A DNA stretch of 21,699 nucleotides from a virus: positions 1-21,699 of IMG/VR virus record IMGVR_UViG_3300025154_000889; one strand, 5' to 3'. The notes under the pieces were generated by a model. That model had not been told where the DNA came from and made no database searches. It saw only the letters and a list, made by a program, of their open reading frames with translations. How positions within the stretch are numbered: the first letter of the stretch is position 1; every line of letters starts with the position of its first letter. The position numbers and the translations under genes are program-made. Of the stretch, positions 6,178 to 12,349 are shown one piece after another.

Positions 6178-7796
6178 GTAATTTTCCTCACACCGTATTT
6201 ATCACCTTGAAAATTAGGGTTAAACACCATGCTACCGTTACCACGCATGTAAATATCTTTAAACGATTTCTCGCTAGGGTCTAGGTCTTGTGTGTACTTA
6301 GAAGCAATAAACCAAGCTATTGCAAAGCCCATCACCCTGTCACTATAACAACCCTCTTGAGGCTCCATTGACTCGCCATCGTACACGAACGACCGCATTT
6401 CATCAATTAGTGCACTTGAACGAATCTTGATTCTGAAATCCTTGATACCCTCAGAAAGCTTATGTATCATCAGAGGCTTTGTGCGTTTGGTTGTTTCCCA
6501 GCCGTACAGTTGGTCTTTAGACTTGTAGGAGTAGTCTGACTTCTCACGCTTCCAAAGGTTAGAATACCCAAGCCCTATAAGTTTCTGCATGGTAACAGCG
6601 CCAACACCGGGCCAAGACTCAGGTATAAGCAGGGCATTGTTATAATACCTTCCAAGTGTGGCTAAAGTATCACCGAACTCGTCAGGGGCAATATGACCGT
6701 GGTATTCACCTACCTGTTCCATTTCGTTGATGTCTATAATCTCAGCAGTAGAGAAGCAACCGTTTTTAATACCCTCAGCCACATCAGCGCCTATTACGTA
6801 GGTATGGTTCTGTGTAGGCATTTTCCAGATACGAAGGTTGCCATTGTCCACAGGCTTAAATCTAACCTCCTCACCAGCATCGATGAGCAATCCACGCCAC
6901 CCCGGTTGCTTACAGAACTTTTCATGTTCCATAAGTGATATCCAGTCAAACACCATAGCAGAGGAAGATATGAAAGCTTCTTCAGCAGTAACAGGGTATT
7001 CCTGTGGGAAGAGTTCAACCTGTGACATATCCCTACGTTTCTTCCTTCGCCAAGCTATCTGCTCCATGTCGCAGTTGAATATGTCAACAAGGTCTTTTTC
7101 TTCCTTGCTTAAATCGTTAAACCCCTGTACGCCTTTGATACGGTAGGTATCGTCCAGCACCCAAGGTATAAATATGGCTTTATAGCGGGAGTTATTTTGT
7201 ACTGCTTTCTTCCAAAGCTGGTGAGCGAAGTTAATACCGTTTGCGGTAGTCTCTATCACACCCTCTGCATCGTCCATCAGGGCTTCTTCTACGGCAGTCA
7301 GGACTTCTGGGTCGTCCCAGTGGGCAAACTCCGAAAGATGGTAGTCTGTTATGTCCGAACCCCGACCGAACTTCTTGCTGCCAGCTGTCCCGATGTAGAA
7401 AGTCGAACCCGTGTCCAGGAACTCTATCATCCCTTCCGATTCCTTTATCTTCACGTTCATCGGCCATAAACAGTTCTTAACCATTGGCATAACACGCTCA
7501 CGGAACATCTTAACAGTAGCGTCATCGTTCTGAGTTAACATGATGGCGCGCTTGTTCTCTTGGAAGTTACACTTGTGTATAAACCGTGCTATGTTAAAGG
7601 TAGACATTCCTCCCTTGCGTGACTTTATGATGTAGTCAAACTTGGAGTGGTTCTCCCAGTAATACTTCTGAATTTTGTTTAGTTTAAACCTGACAAGCTT
7701 ATTGGTAGACTTGTCTATAATTTGGTAAGCTTTCTCAGCAAAAAAGATTAAATCTTCCTTGCACCTTCGCAGGATTTCTTCTTTGGTGATTTCCAT
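6174..7796 (-). CDS. terL: Terminase large subunit (packaging ATPase and nuclease)
   Basis: This 540-residue protein is the motor that cuts concatemeric DNA and pumps it into the prohead through the portal. The ATPase domain shows a Walker-A-like motif SRKGGMST at residues 59-66, the Walker B and catalytic Glu in DYHLSEFAHW at 151-160, and a TTANG coupling motif at 183-187. The C-terminal nuclease domain of RNase H fold shows GADVAEG (Asp338), a Glu at about 393 (IPESWPGVGA) and a late Asp at 486 (SDRVMGFAIAW), the usual metal-binding set. Length is typical. It starts five bases after the SpoVG stop and its own stop overlaps a 39-residue gene. Confidence 0.95.
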   Translation of the reverse strand: MEITKEEILRRCKEDLIFFAEKAYQIIDKSTNKLVRFKLNKIQKYYWENHSKFDYIIKSRKGGMSTFNIARFIHKCNFQENKRAIMLTQNDDATVKMFRERVMPMVKNCLWPMNVKIKESEGMIEFLDTGSTFYIGTAGSKKFGRGSDITDYHLSEFAHWDDPEVLTAVEEALMDDAEGVIETTANGINFAHQLWKKAVQNNSRYKAIFIPWVLDDTYRIKGVQGFNDLSKEEKDLVDIFNCDMEQIAWRRKKRRDMSQVELFPQEYPVTAEEAFISSSAMVFDWISLMEHEKFCKQPGWRGLLIDAGEEVRFKPVDNGNLRIWKMPTQNHTYVIGADVAEGIKNGCFSTAEIIDINEMEQVGEYHGHIAPDEFGDTLATLGRYYNNALLIPESWPGVGAVTMQKLIGLGYSNLWKREKSDYSYKSKDQLYGWETTKRTKPLMIHKLSEGIKDFRIKIRSSALIDEMRSFVYDGESMEPQEGCYSDRVMGFAIAWFIASKYTQDLDPSEKSFKDIYMRGNGSMVFNPNFQGDKYGVRKIT

Positions 7797-7801
7797 GAGT
7801 G

Positions 7802-8071
7802 TTATGCTACTTCAGATTCAAGTTGACCGCGGTAAGCGTTTAGGATTGCCACTTCCATCTTCTTGCGGCATTCCTGATTGATAGGATGGCAGACATCATT
7901 ATACTTTCCATCTTTGGATTTCATACTCGGCATACACACAACAAAGCCTTCTGGCTTGGATATGATACGGATTTTGCGGATACAGAACGCTTCGTCTATT
8001 ACTATGGAACAGTAAGCCGCAACAGGGGGTTCTTCCTTGACGACTTTTATATTTATACTAGTGATATCCAT
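7802..8071 (-). CDS. spoVG: SpoVG-family protein with a re-coded 5' end
   Basis: This 89-residue protein matches SpoVG over its length: MDITSINIKVV at the start, then an IVIDEAFCIRKIRI strand pair, GFVVCMPSMKSKDGKYNDV (family GLFVAMPSxRxxDGxxxDI) and CHPINQECRKKMEVAILNAY (family HPINxxxRxxIxxAVLxxY). SpoVG proteins are small nucleic-acid-binding regulators of cell division, sporulation and virulence in bacteria, and occur in some phages. I choose the ATG at 8071 because the family begins there; an upstream in-frame ATG would only add HNH-gene sequence. The first codons overlap the HNH gene by 14 bases and duplicate, with synonymous changes, a remnant at 8650-8671. AGGA lies 11 bases upstream, a long spacing. 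Confidence 0.85.
   Translation of the reverse strand: MDITSINIKVVKEEPPVAAYCSIVIDEAFCIRKIRIISKPEGFVVCMPSMKSKDGKYNDVCHPINQECRKKMEVAILNAYRGQLESEVA
8050..8071 (-). repeat. Re-coded duplicate of the spoVG start (downstream copy)
   Basis: The first 22 bases of the present spoVG frame encode MDITSIN and align without gaps to 8650-8671, which encodes MEITSVN. The two differ at six positions, five of them third codon positions and one a first position (Val/Ile). This copy lies within the last codons of the HNH gene. Confidence 0.7.
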
Positions 8072-8645
8072 GTTGTTTGTGTTCCTTTTTATGACAATCC
8101 ACACAAAGAGTTTCTCCATTATTTATTTCCCACAAAGGGGAATACTTCATTGCGGACTCATATATATTATCTTTCCCAAATATTTCTTTTAAATTGTCTA
8201 TAAGTTTTTTAAATCTTATTAAATGATGTGCATTAAGTTTTGGTTTAACCTTCCCACATTTTGCACACCTAAAACCGTCTCTTTGAAATACACTAATAAT
8301 CCAGTCTTTATACTTTCTTGAATTTTTTATTAGTTTTATTTCATCAGTAATACCGCCTTTCCAATTAGTACTACCAGACCCAGACCTTTCTTTTTTATAT
8401 GTTTCGCCCATGCATTTTCTTGAACAGTGTTTGCCAAAACCCCTATAAACCACATCTTTTCTAACAGAAAATTCTTTATTGCACACACAACACTTTGTTT
8501 TAACTAAAGAAATACATCCTGGTTTATACTCTTTTTTGCATTTTGTAGAACAAAAGTTATGCTTATTGTTTATTTTTTGGAATAAAGATGTTTTAAATTC
8601 TTTGCCACAATAAAAACATACAACAGAAACTATTTTCTTTCGCAT
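8058..8645 (-). CDS. HNH homing-type endonuclease inserted at the 5' end of spoVG
   Basis: From the ATG at 8645 the protein has 195 residues. Two zinc-binding Cys modules come first (CFYCGKEF...FCSTKC and CCVCNKEF...HCSRKC), then a TNWKGG motif common in phage HNH proteins, then the nuclease: CAKCGKVKPKLNAHHLIRF with the HH pair, the Asn in NNGETLC, and CVDCHKKEH with the last His. Such enzymes cut DNA to spread their own gene. The gene is AT-richer than its neighbours, which supports recent arrival. The start has no Shine-Dalgarno of its own but lies inside a 13-codon frame opened by the old spoVG ribosome binding site and start, so coupling is likely. A longer frame from 8714 overlaps the previous gene and is less likely. 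Confidence 0.85.
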   Translation of the reverse strand: MRKKIVSVVCFYCGKEFKTSLFQKINNKHNFCSTKCKKEYKPGCISLVKTKCCVCNKEFSVRKDVVYRGFGKHCSRKCMGETYKKERSGSGSTNWKGGITDEIKLIKNSRKYKDWIISVFQRDGFRCAKCGKVKPKLNAHHLIRFKKLIDNLKEIFGKDNIYESAMKYSPLWEINNGETLCVDCHKKEHKQHGYH

Positions 8646-8649
8646 AAAG

Positions 8650-8671
8650 TATTCACGCTGGTTATTTCCAT
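8650..8671 (-). pseudogene. Remnant of the original spoVG start
   Basis: An ATG at 8671, preceded by AAAGGA at the normal distance, encodes MEITSVN, the expected beginning of a SpoVG protein, then runs out of frame homology (TLCERK and a stop) where the HNH gene begins. It lies nine bases after the stop of the 163-residue gene, as an intact spoVG would. This marks the insertion point of the HNH element. Confidence 0.7.
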
Positions 8672-8679
8672 GATGTCCT

Positions 8680-9171
8680 TTACTTCTTCCTACGTTTACC
8701 ACCTTGGTCTTCAATCTTTTTACCTATCTGTTTACCACGGGAAGTGAAACCACGCTCAGTAGTTCCGAATGAGTCTGTTACATGTCCTTGCTTTTCTACC
8801 ATTGAGTTATATACGTCTTTTGCTCTAAGGTTTTCAGTCTTTTTAATAATATCTTTGTTTTCTTTGTTTATAAACTTTTCAGACTTTTTAGGAAGAATAG
8901 ATTTAACTTTATTAAGACCTTTAGATTTTGCAATAGCGTCTATTTCATTCTTCTCTTTAACGTAAGACCTCATAGATTTTACTTTGTCAAATGCTTTAGA
9001 GCCTACGTCTTTAAGTTTGCTAACAGCTCCGGTGCCACCTAGTTTATCAGCCGCCATCATACCAGAACCAGCACCGATAGCCATGTCTACGGCTTTCATT
9101 ACTTCAGGATTCTTGGTAAACTTTTTATAATCAGCTTTCACTCTATCAAATTTTGATTCTTTTTTAGACAT
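8680..9171 (-). CDS. Hypothetical basic protein between the terminase genes
   Basis: This 163-residue protein has a Gly/Ala/Met-rich segment near residues 30-50 (AIGAGSGMMAADKLGG), which could be a short hydrophobic or glycine-zipper-like helix, flanked by Lys-rich helices, and a basic tail ending KIEDQGGKRRKK. There are no cysteines. The start overlaps the stop of the small-terminase gene as TAATG, so it is coupled to it. Position between terminase subunits suggests a packaging or head role, but basic proteins with such hydrophobic segments may also be ejected virion proteins. No family is recognised. Confidence 0.6.
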   Translation of the reverse strand: MSKKESKFDRVKADYKKFTKNPEVMKAVDMAIGAGSGMMAADKLGGTGAVSKLKDVGSKAFDKVKSMRSYVKEKNEIDAIAKSKGLNKVKSILPKKSEKFINKENKDIIKKTENLRAKDVYNSMVEKQGHVTDSFGTTERGFTSRGKQIGKKIEDQGGKRRKK

Positions 9172-9611
9172 TAGATTTCTCCGTCAGCTTTCATAGATTT
9201 AAGGATGTTGTCTATTCCTATATTGACATTAACTTTACCATCGTCTTTCCCTTCTTCCTCAACAGACTTCATCCAGATGTTCATTCTGCCAGCGTCGCCT
9301 TCAAGCATAAGCTTCTCATAGAACTTTCCAAGGACTCCAGGAGTAAGCCTCTTAGCCCAAGCCTTCCAGTTCTGTTTAATCCTAGACTGCATTTCAGGAC
9401 ATCTCTCCCAATCATGGAGCATGTCTTTAGTAATACAAAACTTCTCACCAAAGTCTTTCCTATACCTGAGTTGTACAAGTTCAATCAGGTCAGGACTAAA
9501 GCCTTTTTCTTCAAGCTGTTCTATAGTAAACTTTGAAAAATGCCTAGGAAGGGAAAGCCATTCTCCGAACTTATCAAAAGCTGCAAATAGCTTTGGGTCG
9601 TTGATTTCCAT
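9171..9611 (-). CDS. terS: Probable terminase small subunit
   Basis: This 146-residue protein has the features of small terminases, the DNA-recognition ring that works with TerL. Helical segments at residues 28-75 include a helix-turn-helix-like stretch (ITKDMLHDWERCPEMQSRIK, where phage proteins often read L-x-x-W). A helical oligomerisation region follows (VLGKFYEKLMLEGDAGRMNI, similar to the family's LxxxALEGDxxAxK). The C-terminal tail (NVNIGIDNILKSMKADGEI) is where small subunits contact TerL. The location upstream of TerL in the same orientation supports the call. It has a perfect promoter so close that the message would begin at or next to the ATG, so it may be translated leaderless or from the upstream transcript. 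Confidence 0.72.
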   Translation of the reverse strand: MEINDPKLFAAFDKFGEWLSLPRHFSKFTIEQLEEKGFSPDLIELVQLRYRKDFGEKFCITKDMLHDWERCPEMQSRIKQNWKAWAKRLTPGVLGKFYEKLMLEGDAGRMNIWMKSVEEEGKDDGKVNVNIGIDNILKSMKADGEI

Positions 9612-9618
9612 ATCACGA

Positions 9619-9647
9619 ATTATACTATATTATATACTCGTTGTCAA
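9619..9647 (-). promoter_or_regulatory. Perfect-consensus sigma70 promoter, predicted leaderless for terS
   Basis: TTGACA (9642-9647), 17 bases, TATAAT (9619-9624) on the minus strand. Seven to eight bases beyond the -10 box is the terS ATG itself at 9611, so the RNA would have almost no leader and no room for a ribosome binding site. The -35 box contains the stop codon of the PC4-like gene. Confidence 0.88.
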
Positions 9648-10195
9648 TGTTGTTTATTGGTTTCAGGAAGGTCATTATATATGTTCATCAGTACGGTTGT
9701 AACCTGACTTATCAAATCGTAGTTAAACCGAACACCCTTATACGTAAACCCTTCGTAAGAGTGCATCTGGTCTCTAACCCACTCTCTGATGTCTACACAT
9801 ACAGAACCATTTGCTTTCGTGAGTGATACACATATGTCAATATTTGGATATTTGTTAATGCTGAAAAGCTTTTTGTTGCCAGTATCAGGAACATCAGAAT
9901 CAGGTACTTCAGGTAGGGATGTTAGGAAGTTAATAACCTCAAGTAAGAACCTATTTGAAATCGTAATACCTTTTTTGGAACTGTAATACTTGTTCTTGTC
10001 CACTGAATAGGAACTGGCCCTCAAGTCAGTGTACATTCCCATCTTGCCATCAGACTTACGGAACTTAACCAGAGCAATAGCTATATTAGCCGTAGGGCCA
10101 TTGCGTATAGTGCCGTAGATTTTTGGGAAATAATTGGTTATGTACTCTCTATCTCTGTGCTCATGGAAGGCAGAATCAGGCTTATGTGGTATCAT
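9644..10195 (-). CDS. Protein with two PC4-like ssDNA-binding repeats
   Basis: This 183-residue protein shows an internal repeat. Residues 35-91 (IALVKFRKSDGK, then TDLR, then YYSSKKGITIS and a helix) and residues 112-170 (ICVSLTKANGS, then VDIREWV, then FTYKGVRFN and a helix) share the pattern strand, DxR, K-K-G-hydrophobic-x-hydrophobic, helix. The same pattern marks the PC4 (transcriptional coactivator p15) fold, in which strands and a helix form an ssDNA-binding dimer; PC4-like proteins occur in phages such as T5. Two copies in one chain would form an intramolecular dimer. A role in replication or late transcription is plausible next to the central region. The ATG at 10195 has AAGGAG upstream. 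The repeat is seen; the family is inferred. Confidence 0.62.
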   Translation of the reverse strand: MIPHKPDSAFHEHRDREYITNYFPKIYGTIRNGPTANIAIALVKFRKSDGKMGMYTDLRASSYSVDKNKYYSSKKGITISNRFLLEVINFLTSLPEVPDSDVPDTGNKKLFSINKYPNIDICVSLTKANGSVCVDIREWVRDQMHSYEGFTYKGVRFNYDLISQVTTVLMNIYNDLPETNKQH

Positions 10196-10359
10196 GGTGA
10201 CTCCTTAAAATTGACCCCCACATTTGAGCATAAACTATGTAGCTTAGAGGCTTAGGGGGTACTTAAAACGTCTAAAACGTGCTCTCAGGTCACGGTATCC
10301 CTAGAGCGTATCCAGCATTCCGACCATAACCACCAATTAGTGATGGGTAACTGGATTAC
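10196..10359 (-). other. Structured leader of the PC4-like gene
   Basis: The promoter at 10366-10394 would produce a leader of about 160 bases. It contains ACCCCC (minus strand, from 10260) that can pair with GGGGGU (to 10214) around 34 bases, including a CATA/TATG mini-hairpin, and a direct repeat ACGTTTTA. A C-run/G-run hairpin also occurs in the small RNA near 6 kb. The AAGGAG site is outside the hairpin. No gene is seen in it. Confidence 0.4.
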
Positions 10360-10365
10360 ACTATT

Positions 10366-10394
10366 AATATAGCAGATTCACAAATCATTGTCAA
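10366..10394 (-). promoter_or_regulatory. Sigma70-type promoter leading the left arm
   Basis: TTGACA (10389-10394) and TATATT (10366-10371) with a 17-base spacer on the minus strand. It is the outermost minus-strand promoter seen and would transcribe the PC4-like gene and, by read-through, the packaging genes. Its start lies near 10359. Confidence 0.82.
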
Positions 10395-10604
10395 GTCCAA
10401 ATTTGCATTTTTGGGTGGTACTAGGAGGGGCCTAGGTATCATATCCCTGAGAGTCCAGATTCTAATTTCCTCCCCAGACCTGACATACCAAGGTACTTAA
10501 CTTAGTGGCTTTTAAAACGCACACGCACTGACGAGATATAGGTACTTCACCTTATCTAATAAAGAATTGGAGGGTGGGTAGTCACATCAGAGCCATTATA
10601 TATC

Positions 10605-10637
10605 TTTACATACGCGTTCGCATAGACTACATATAAT
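10605..10637 (+). promoter_or_regulatory. Possible rightward promoter in the control region
   Basis: TTTACA (10605-10610) is followed after 17 bases by TACATA, and TATAAT lies at 10632-10637 with a longer spacing of 21. Either arrangement is imperfect. It points toward the right arm but lies almost 700 bases from the first gene. Confidence 0.3.
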
Positions 10638-10702
10638 AACCTATATATATCTGATACAGTTAATAGCGTCTTAATTATATATATAACTAATCCCGCCCCG
10701 TA

Positions 10703-10744
10703 TTGTTAATAACTTGTTAATAACCCGTTTATATTGTTAATAAC
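10703..10744 (+). repeat. Three copies of an 11-bp repeat TTGTTAATAAC
   Basis: Exact copies lie at 10703-10713, 10714-10724 and 10734-10744. The first two abut, so the repeat period is one helical turn, and the third begins 20 bases after the second. GTTAATAAC is nearly palindromic. Same-face, AT-rich direct repeats like these are typical iteron or operator binding sites. Confidence 0.65.
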
Positions 10745-10924
10745 TCTATACTCATATTGCCTAATAATATATATATATAATATAGTCATCTATATGTTAA
10801 GTATATCATATGGTAAATAGTATACACTCTTATTATATAGTCAACCAATCTAATGGATATCACAATAAGTCTTTAGAACTATTGTGTTATAACTATGTTT
10901 ATCTATTCAATGCCAGACGTAAAA

Positions 10925-10959
10925 GTTAGCCTTGCCTAACAAAGTTAGCCTTGCCTAAC
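10925..10959 (+). repeat. Tandem copies of a 16-bp hairpin-forming repeat
   Basis: The sequence GTTAGCCTTGCCTAAC occurs exactly at 10925-10940 and 10944-10959, separated by AAA. Each copy carries GTTAG and CTAAC arms around six bases, so each could bind a dimeric protein or form a small hairpin. Two exact copies 19 bases apart suggest an initiator or repressor site. Confidence 0.65.
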
Positions 10960-11024
10960 ATTTTGCCATTTTTCCCATACTTACCGCTAGGTAGGTTTCA
11001 CCGTTACAAACCACAAAAGTAAAT

Positions 11025-11046
11025 CTTGAGCAAAACTTGAGCGAAA
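11025..11046 (+). repeat. Tandem 11-bp repeat CTTGAGC(A/G)AAA
   Basis: Two abutting 11-base units at 11025-11035 and 11036-11046 differ at one base. Nearby, CGTTACAAA followed by an A/C-rich stretch also occurs twice (near 11001 and 11143). These add to the repeat-dense character of the candidate origin. Confidence 0.5.
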
Positions 11047-11163
11047 GCTTAGGCCCTTGTAAATGCTATAGCCTTCCGCCGTTAAATTGCAACACTATAG
11101 CAAAAAGCAAGTAGCAAACATGTAAAAACCCCTTGTATTTCATCGTTACAAAAAACAAAACGC

Positions 11164-11193
11164 TTTACACAAAAACACGGCATTTGCTACACT
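11164..11193 (+). promoter_or_regulatory. Candidate promoter for the first right-arm gene
   Basis: TTTACA (11164-11169), an 18-base spacer and TACACT (11188-11193) are an acceptable but not strong sigma70 match about 125 bases before the first right-arm gene. It is the best match upstream of that gene. Confidence 0.4.
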
Positions 11194-11318
11194 TAAAACA
11201 TGGCAAAACACAACGGCGGCAACGGCAACACGGCCCACTTTAAACGCCATTATATATAATATATAGCAGATAAAAATAAGACAATTTAGTTAAATCAGAT
11301 AGTCATGGAGAAAATAAC

Positions 11319-11897
11319 ATGGAAAACGTGTCTAAAGTAGCGACAGTCGGAATGAGCGTGAAAAGCGCTGAGGAAATAGCGAAACAGAAGGAAATGGCTA
11401 AGACGGCATATAGCCTACTCGGAATGGAAATGCCCGAAAAGGCCGAAAAGGTGCGGAAAACGTCCACCGGGAGACGGTACAAGCTCGGATACCGTGACCT
11501 TGTTGACAACGGCAAGAAGATAAACATAAGCGAGTTAATGCCGTATGAAGCGGGGGAACAGGGCATAGACTGCGAGAGCTTGTGTCGGACTGCGCGGGCC
11601 TATATAGCATATAAAATAGGCCATACTCTCAAAGAGTTAAATATTCAGGAAACGGGTCATACTAACTTTTATTTCAGGAACCGTATCACTGAAACAGATA
11701 AAAGCATAGAAATAGAAGATATGAGCGCTTCTAACGCCTATGAGTTTATCTGGGCCTTTTACAAGGACTGTTTATCCGAAATTACGGATAAATGGGGCAT
11801 ACTTCAGACTGAAACGGGCGAAAAGGTTTTTTTAGCGGTCAAAAACGGGCACTATCACGTTGTGATGATAGCCGCTCCGGAAGCTAAACAAGCCTAA
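11319..11897 (+). CDS. First right-arm gene, unknown early-type protein
   Basis: This 192-residue protein starts at an ATG with TGGAG eight bases upstream. Its N-terminal 45 residues are charged and helical; a compact domain follows, with ISELMPYEAGEQGIDCESLC and then helical and strand segments, ending EKVFLAVKNGHYHVVMIAAP, a two-strand beta ending. No membrane segment, catalytic motif or known family is apparent. Its position next to the control region, with a strong hairpin directly after its stop, suggests a monocistronic early gene such as a regulator or an anti-host protein. Confidence 0.65.
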   Translation: MENVSKVATVGMSVKSAEEIAKQKEMAKTAYSLLGMEMPEKAEKVRKTSTGRRYKLGYRDLVDNGKKINISELMPYEAGEQGIDCESLCRTARAYIAYKIGHTLKELNIQETGHTNFYFRNRITETDKSIEIEDMSASNAYEFIWAFYKDCLSEITDKWGILQTETGEKVFLAVKNGHYHVVMIAAPEAKQA

Positions 11898-11904
11898 GAC
11901 AAGC

Positions 11905-11937
11905 ACTAACGGCGGTCAGAAATGGCCGCCTGTTAGT
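11905..11937 (+). terminator. Strong GNRA-capped hairpin after the first right-arm gene
   Basis: ACTAAC-GGCGGTCA pairs with TGGCCGCC-GTTAGT, with one bulged T at 11931 and one G-T pair, making a 14-bp stem capped by a GAAA tetraloop (11919-11922). It begins seven bases after the stop. It is not followed by a T run, so it may stabilise the 3' end or act as a weak terminator. The CAGAAATG apex recurs in the hairpin at 12706-12733. Confidence 0.6.
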
Positions 11938-12053
11938 CATATATATATAAGCATTGATAAACGCTTTTGTATATATGAGTAACAAATAATAAATCAGTAT
12001 TTCGCAAGTATCATTCCTTAAAGCGGCGGCCTAGTGGCTTAGTTAGATTGATT

Positions 12054-12149
12054 ATGCCAAATTACATGATTGTTAAGCAAATTTCAGCAGGATTGATTAT
12101 ATCTTTCATAGTGTCGTATGCTTACATAGTTTGCAACCTTTACTTATAG
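12054..12149 (+). CDS. Possible 31-residue single-pass membrane peptide
   Basis: An ATG at 12054 opens a 31-codon frame whose residues 10-31 (ISAGLIISFIVSYAYIVCN) are hydrophobic enough for one membrane helix, after a short polar start with one Lys. It ends nine bases before the next gene. No ribosome binding site is apparent, so it may not be translated. Small membrane proteins are common among phage early genes. Confidence 0.35.
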   Translation: MPNYMIVKQISAGLIISFIVSYAYIVCNLYL

Positions 12150-12158
12150 GATTAAACA

Positions 12159-12347
12159 ATGATTAAATCGATTAAAGTCCTTTACAATACGTACGGATTG
12201 ACCAAAGAGGGAGAAGTGATTGTCTCCTTCATTAAGACTGATTTGTTCCAAAAATTGGGCGAATTAGGATGGCTATTCAATTCCATGGAGCTTATGGCTG
12301 AAACTCCTGAGTTTAGCACTTGGGAGATTGAGTTCACTGAGGATTAA
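12159..12347 (+). CDS. Small hypothetical protein (62 residues)
   Basis: A 62-residue protein with strand-like IKVLYNTYGL and GEVIVSFIKT segments, a helix containing FQKLGELGWLFNSMELM and an acidic end (WEIEFTED). The start has only a weak purine-rich upstream site (AGGATTAAACA). It stops two bases before the first member of the tagged family but does not carry the tag. Its layout, beta hairpin plus helix, is compatible with a small regulatory or inhibitor protein. No family is recognised. Confidence 0.5.
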   Translation: MIKSIKVLYNTYGLTKEGEVIVSFIKTDLFQKLGELGWLFNSMELMAETPEFSTWEIEFTED

Positions 12348-12349
12348 CC

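Larger units (their letters stand above)
10395..11318. other. AT-rich gene-free control region, candidate origin
   Basis: No credible gene is visible in this stretch of more than 900 bases, which separates the two divergent arms. It contains three sets of short repeats (10703-10744, 10925-10959, 11025-11046), long alternating TA tracts (about 10762-10784 and 10800-10860), a near-palindrome around CTAGG-AGGGG-CCTAGG at about 10421-10440, and plausible plus-strand promoters. Iteron-like repeats next to an easily melted AT tract at a change of coding strand are typical of replication origins and divergent promoters. No DnaA box is evident. Confidence 0.5.

Noticed and set aside
10703-11046. A short CRISPR-like array.
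   Set aside because: Repeats are 11-16 bp with no or very short spacers, and there are no cas genes in the window.
11200-11259. A 19-codon frame (MAKHNGGNGNTAHFKRHYI).
   Set aside because: It has no ribosome binding site and lies between the candidate promoter and the first gene; nothing supports translation.
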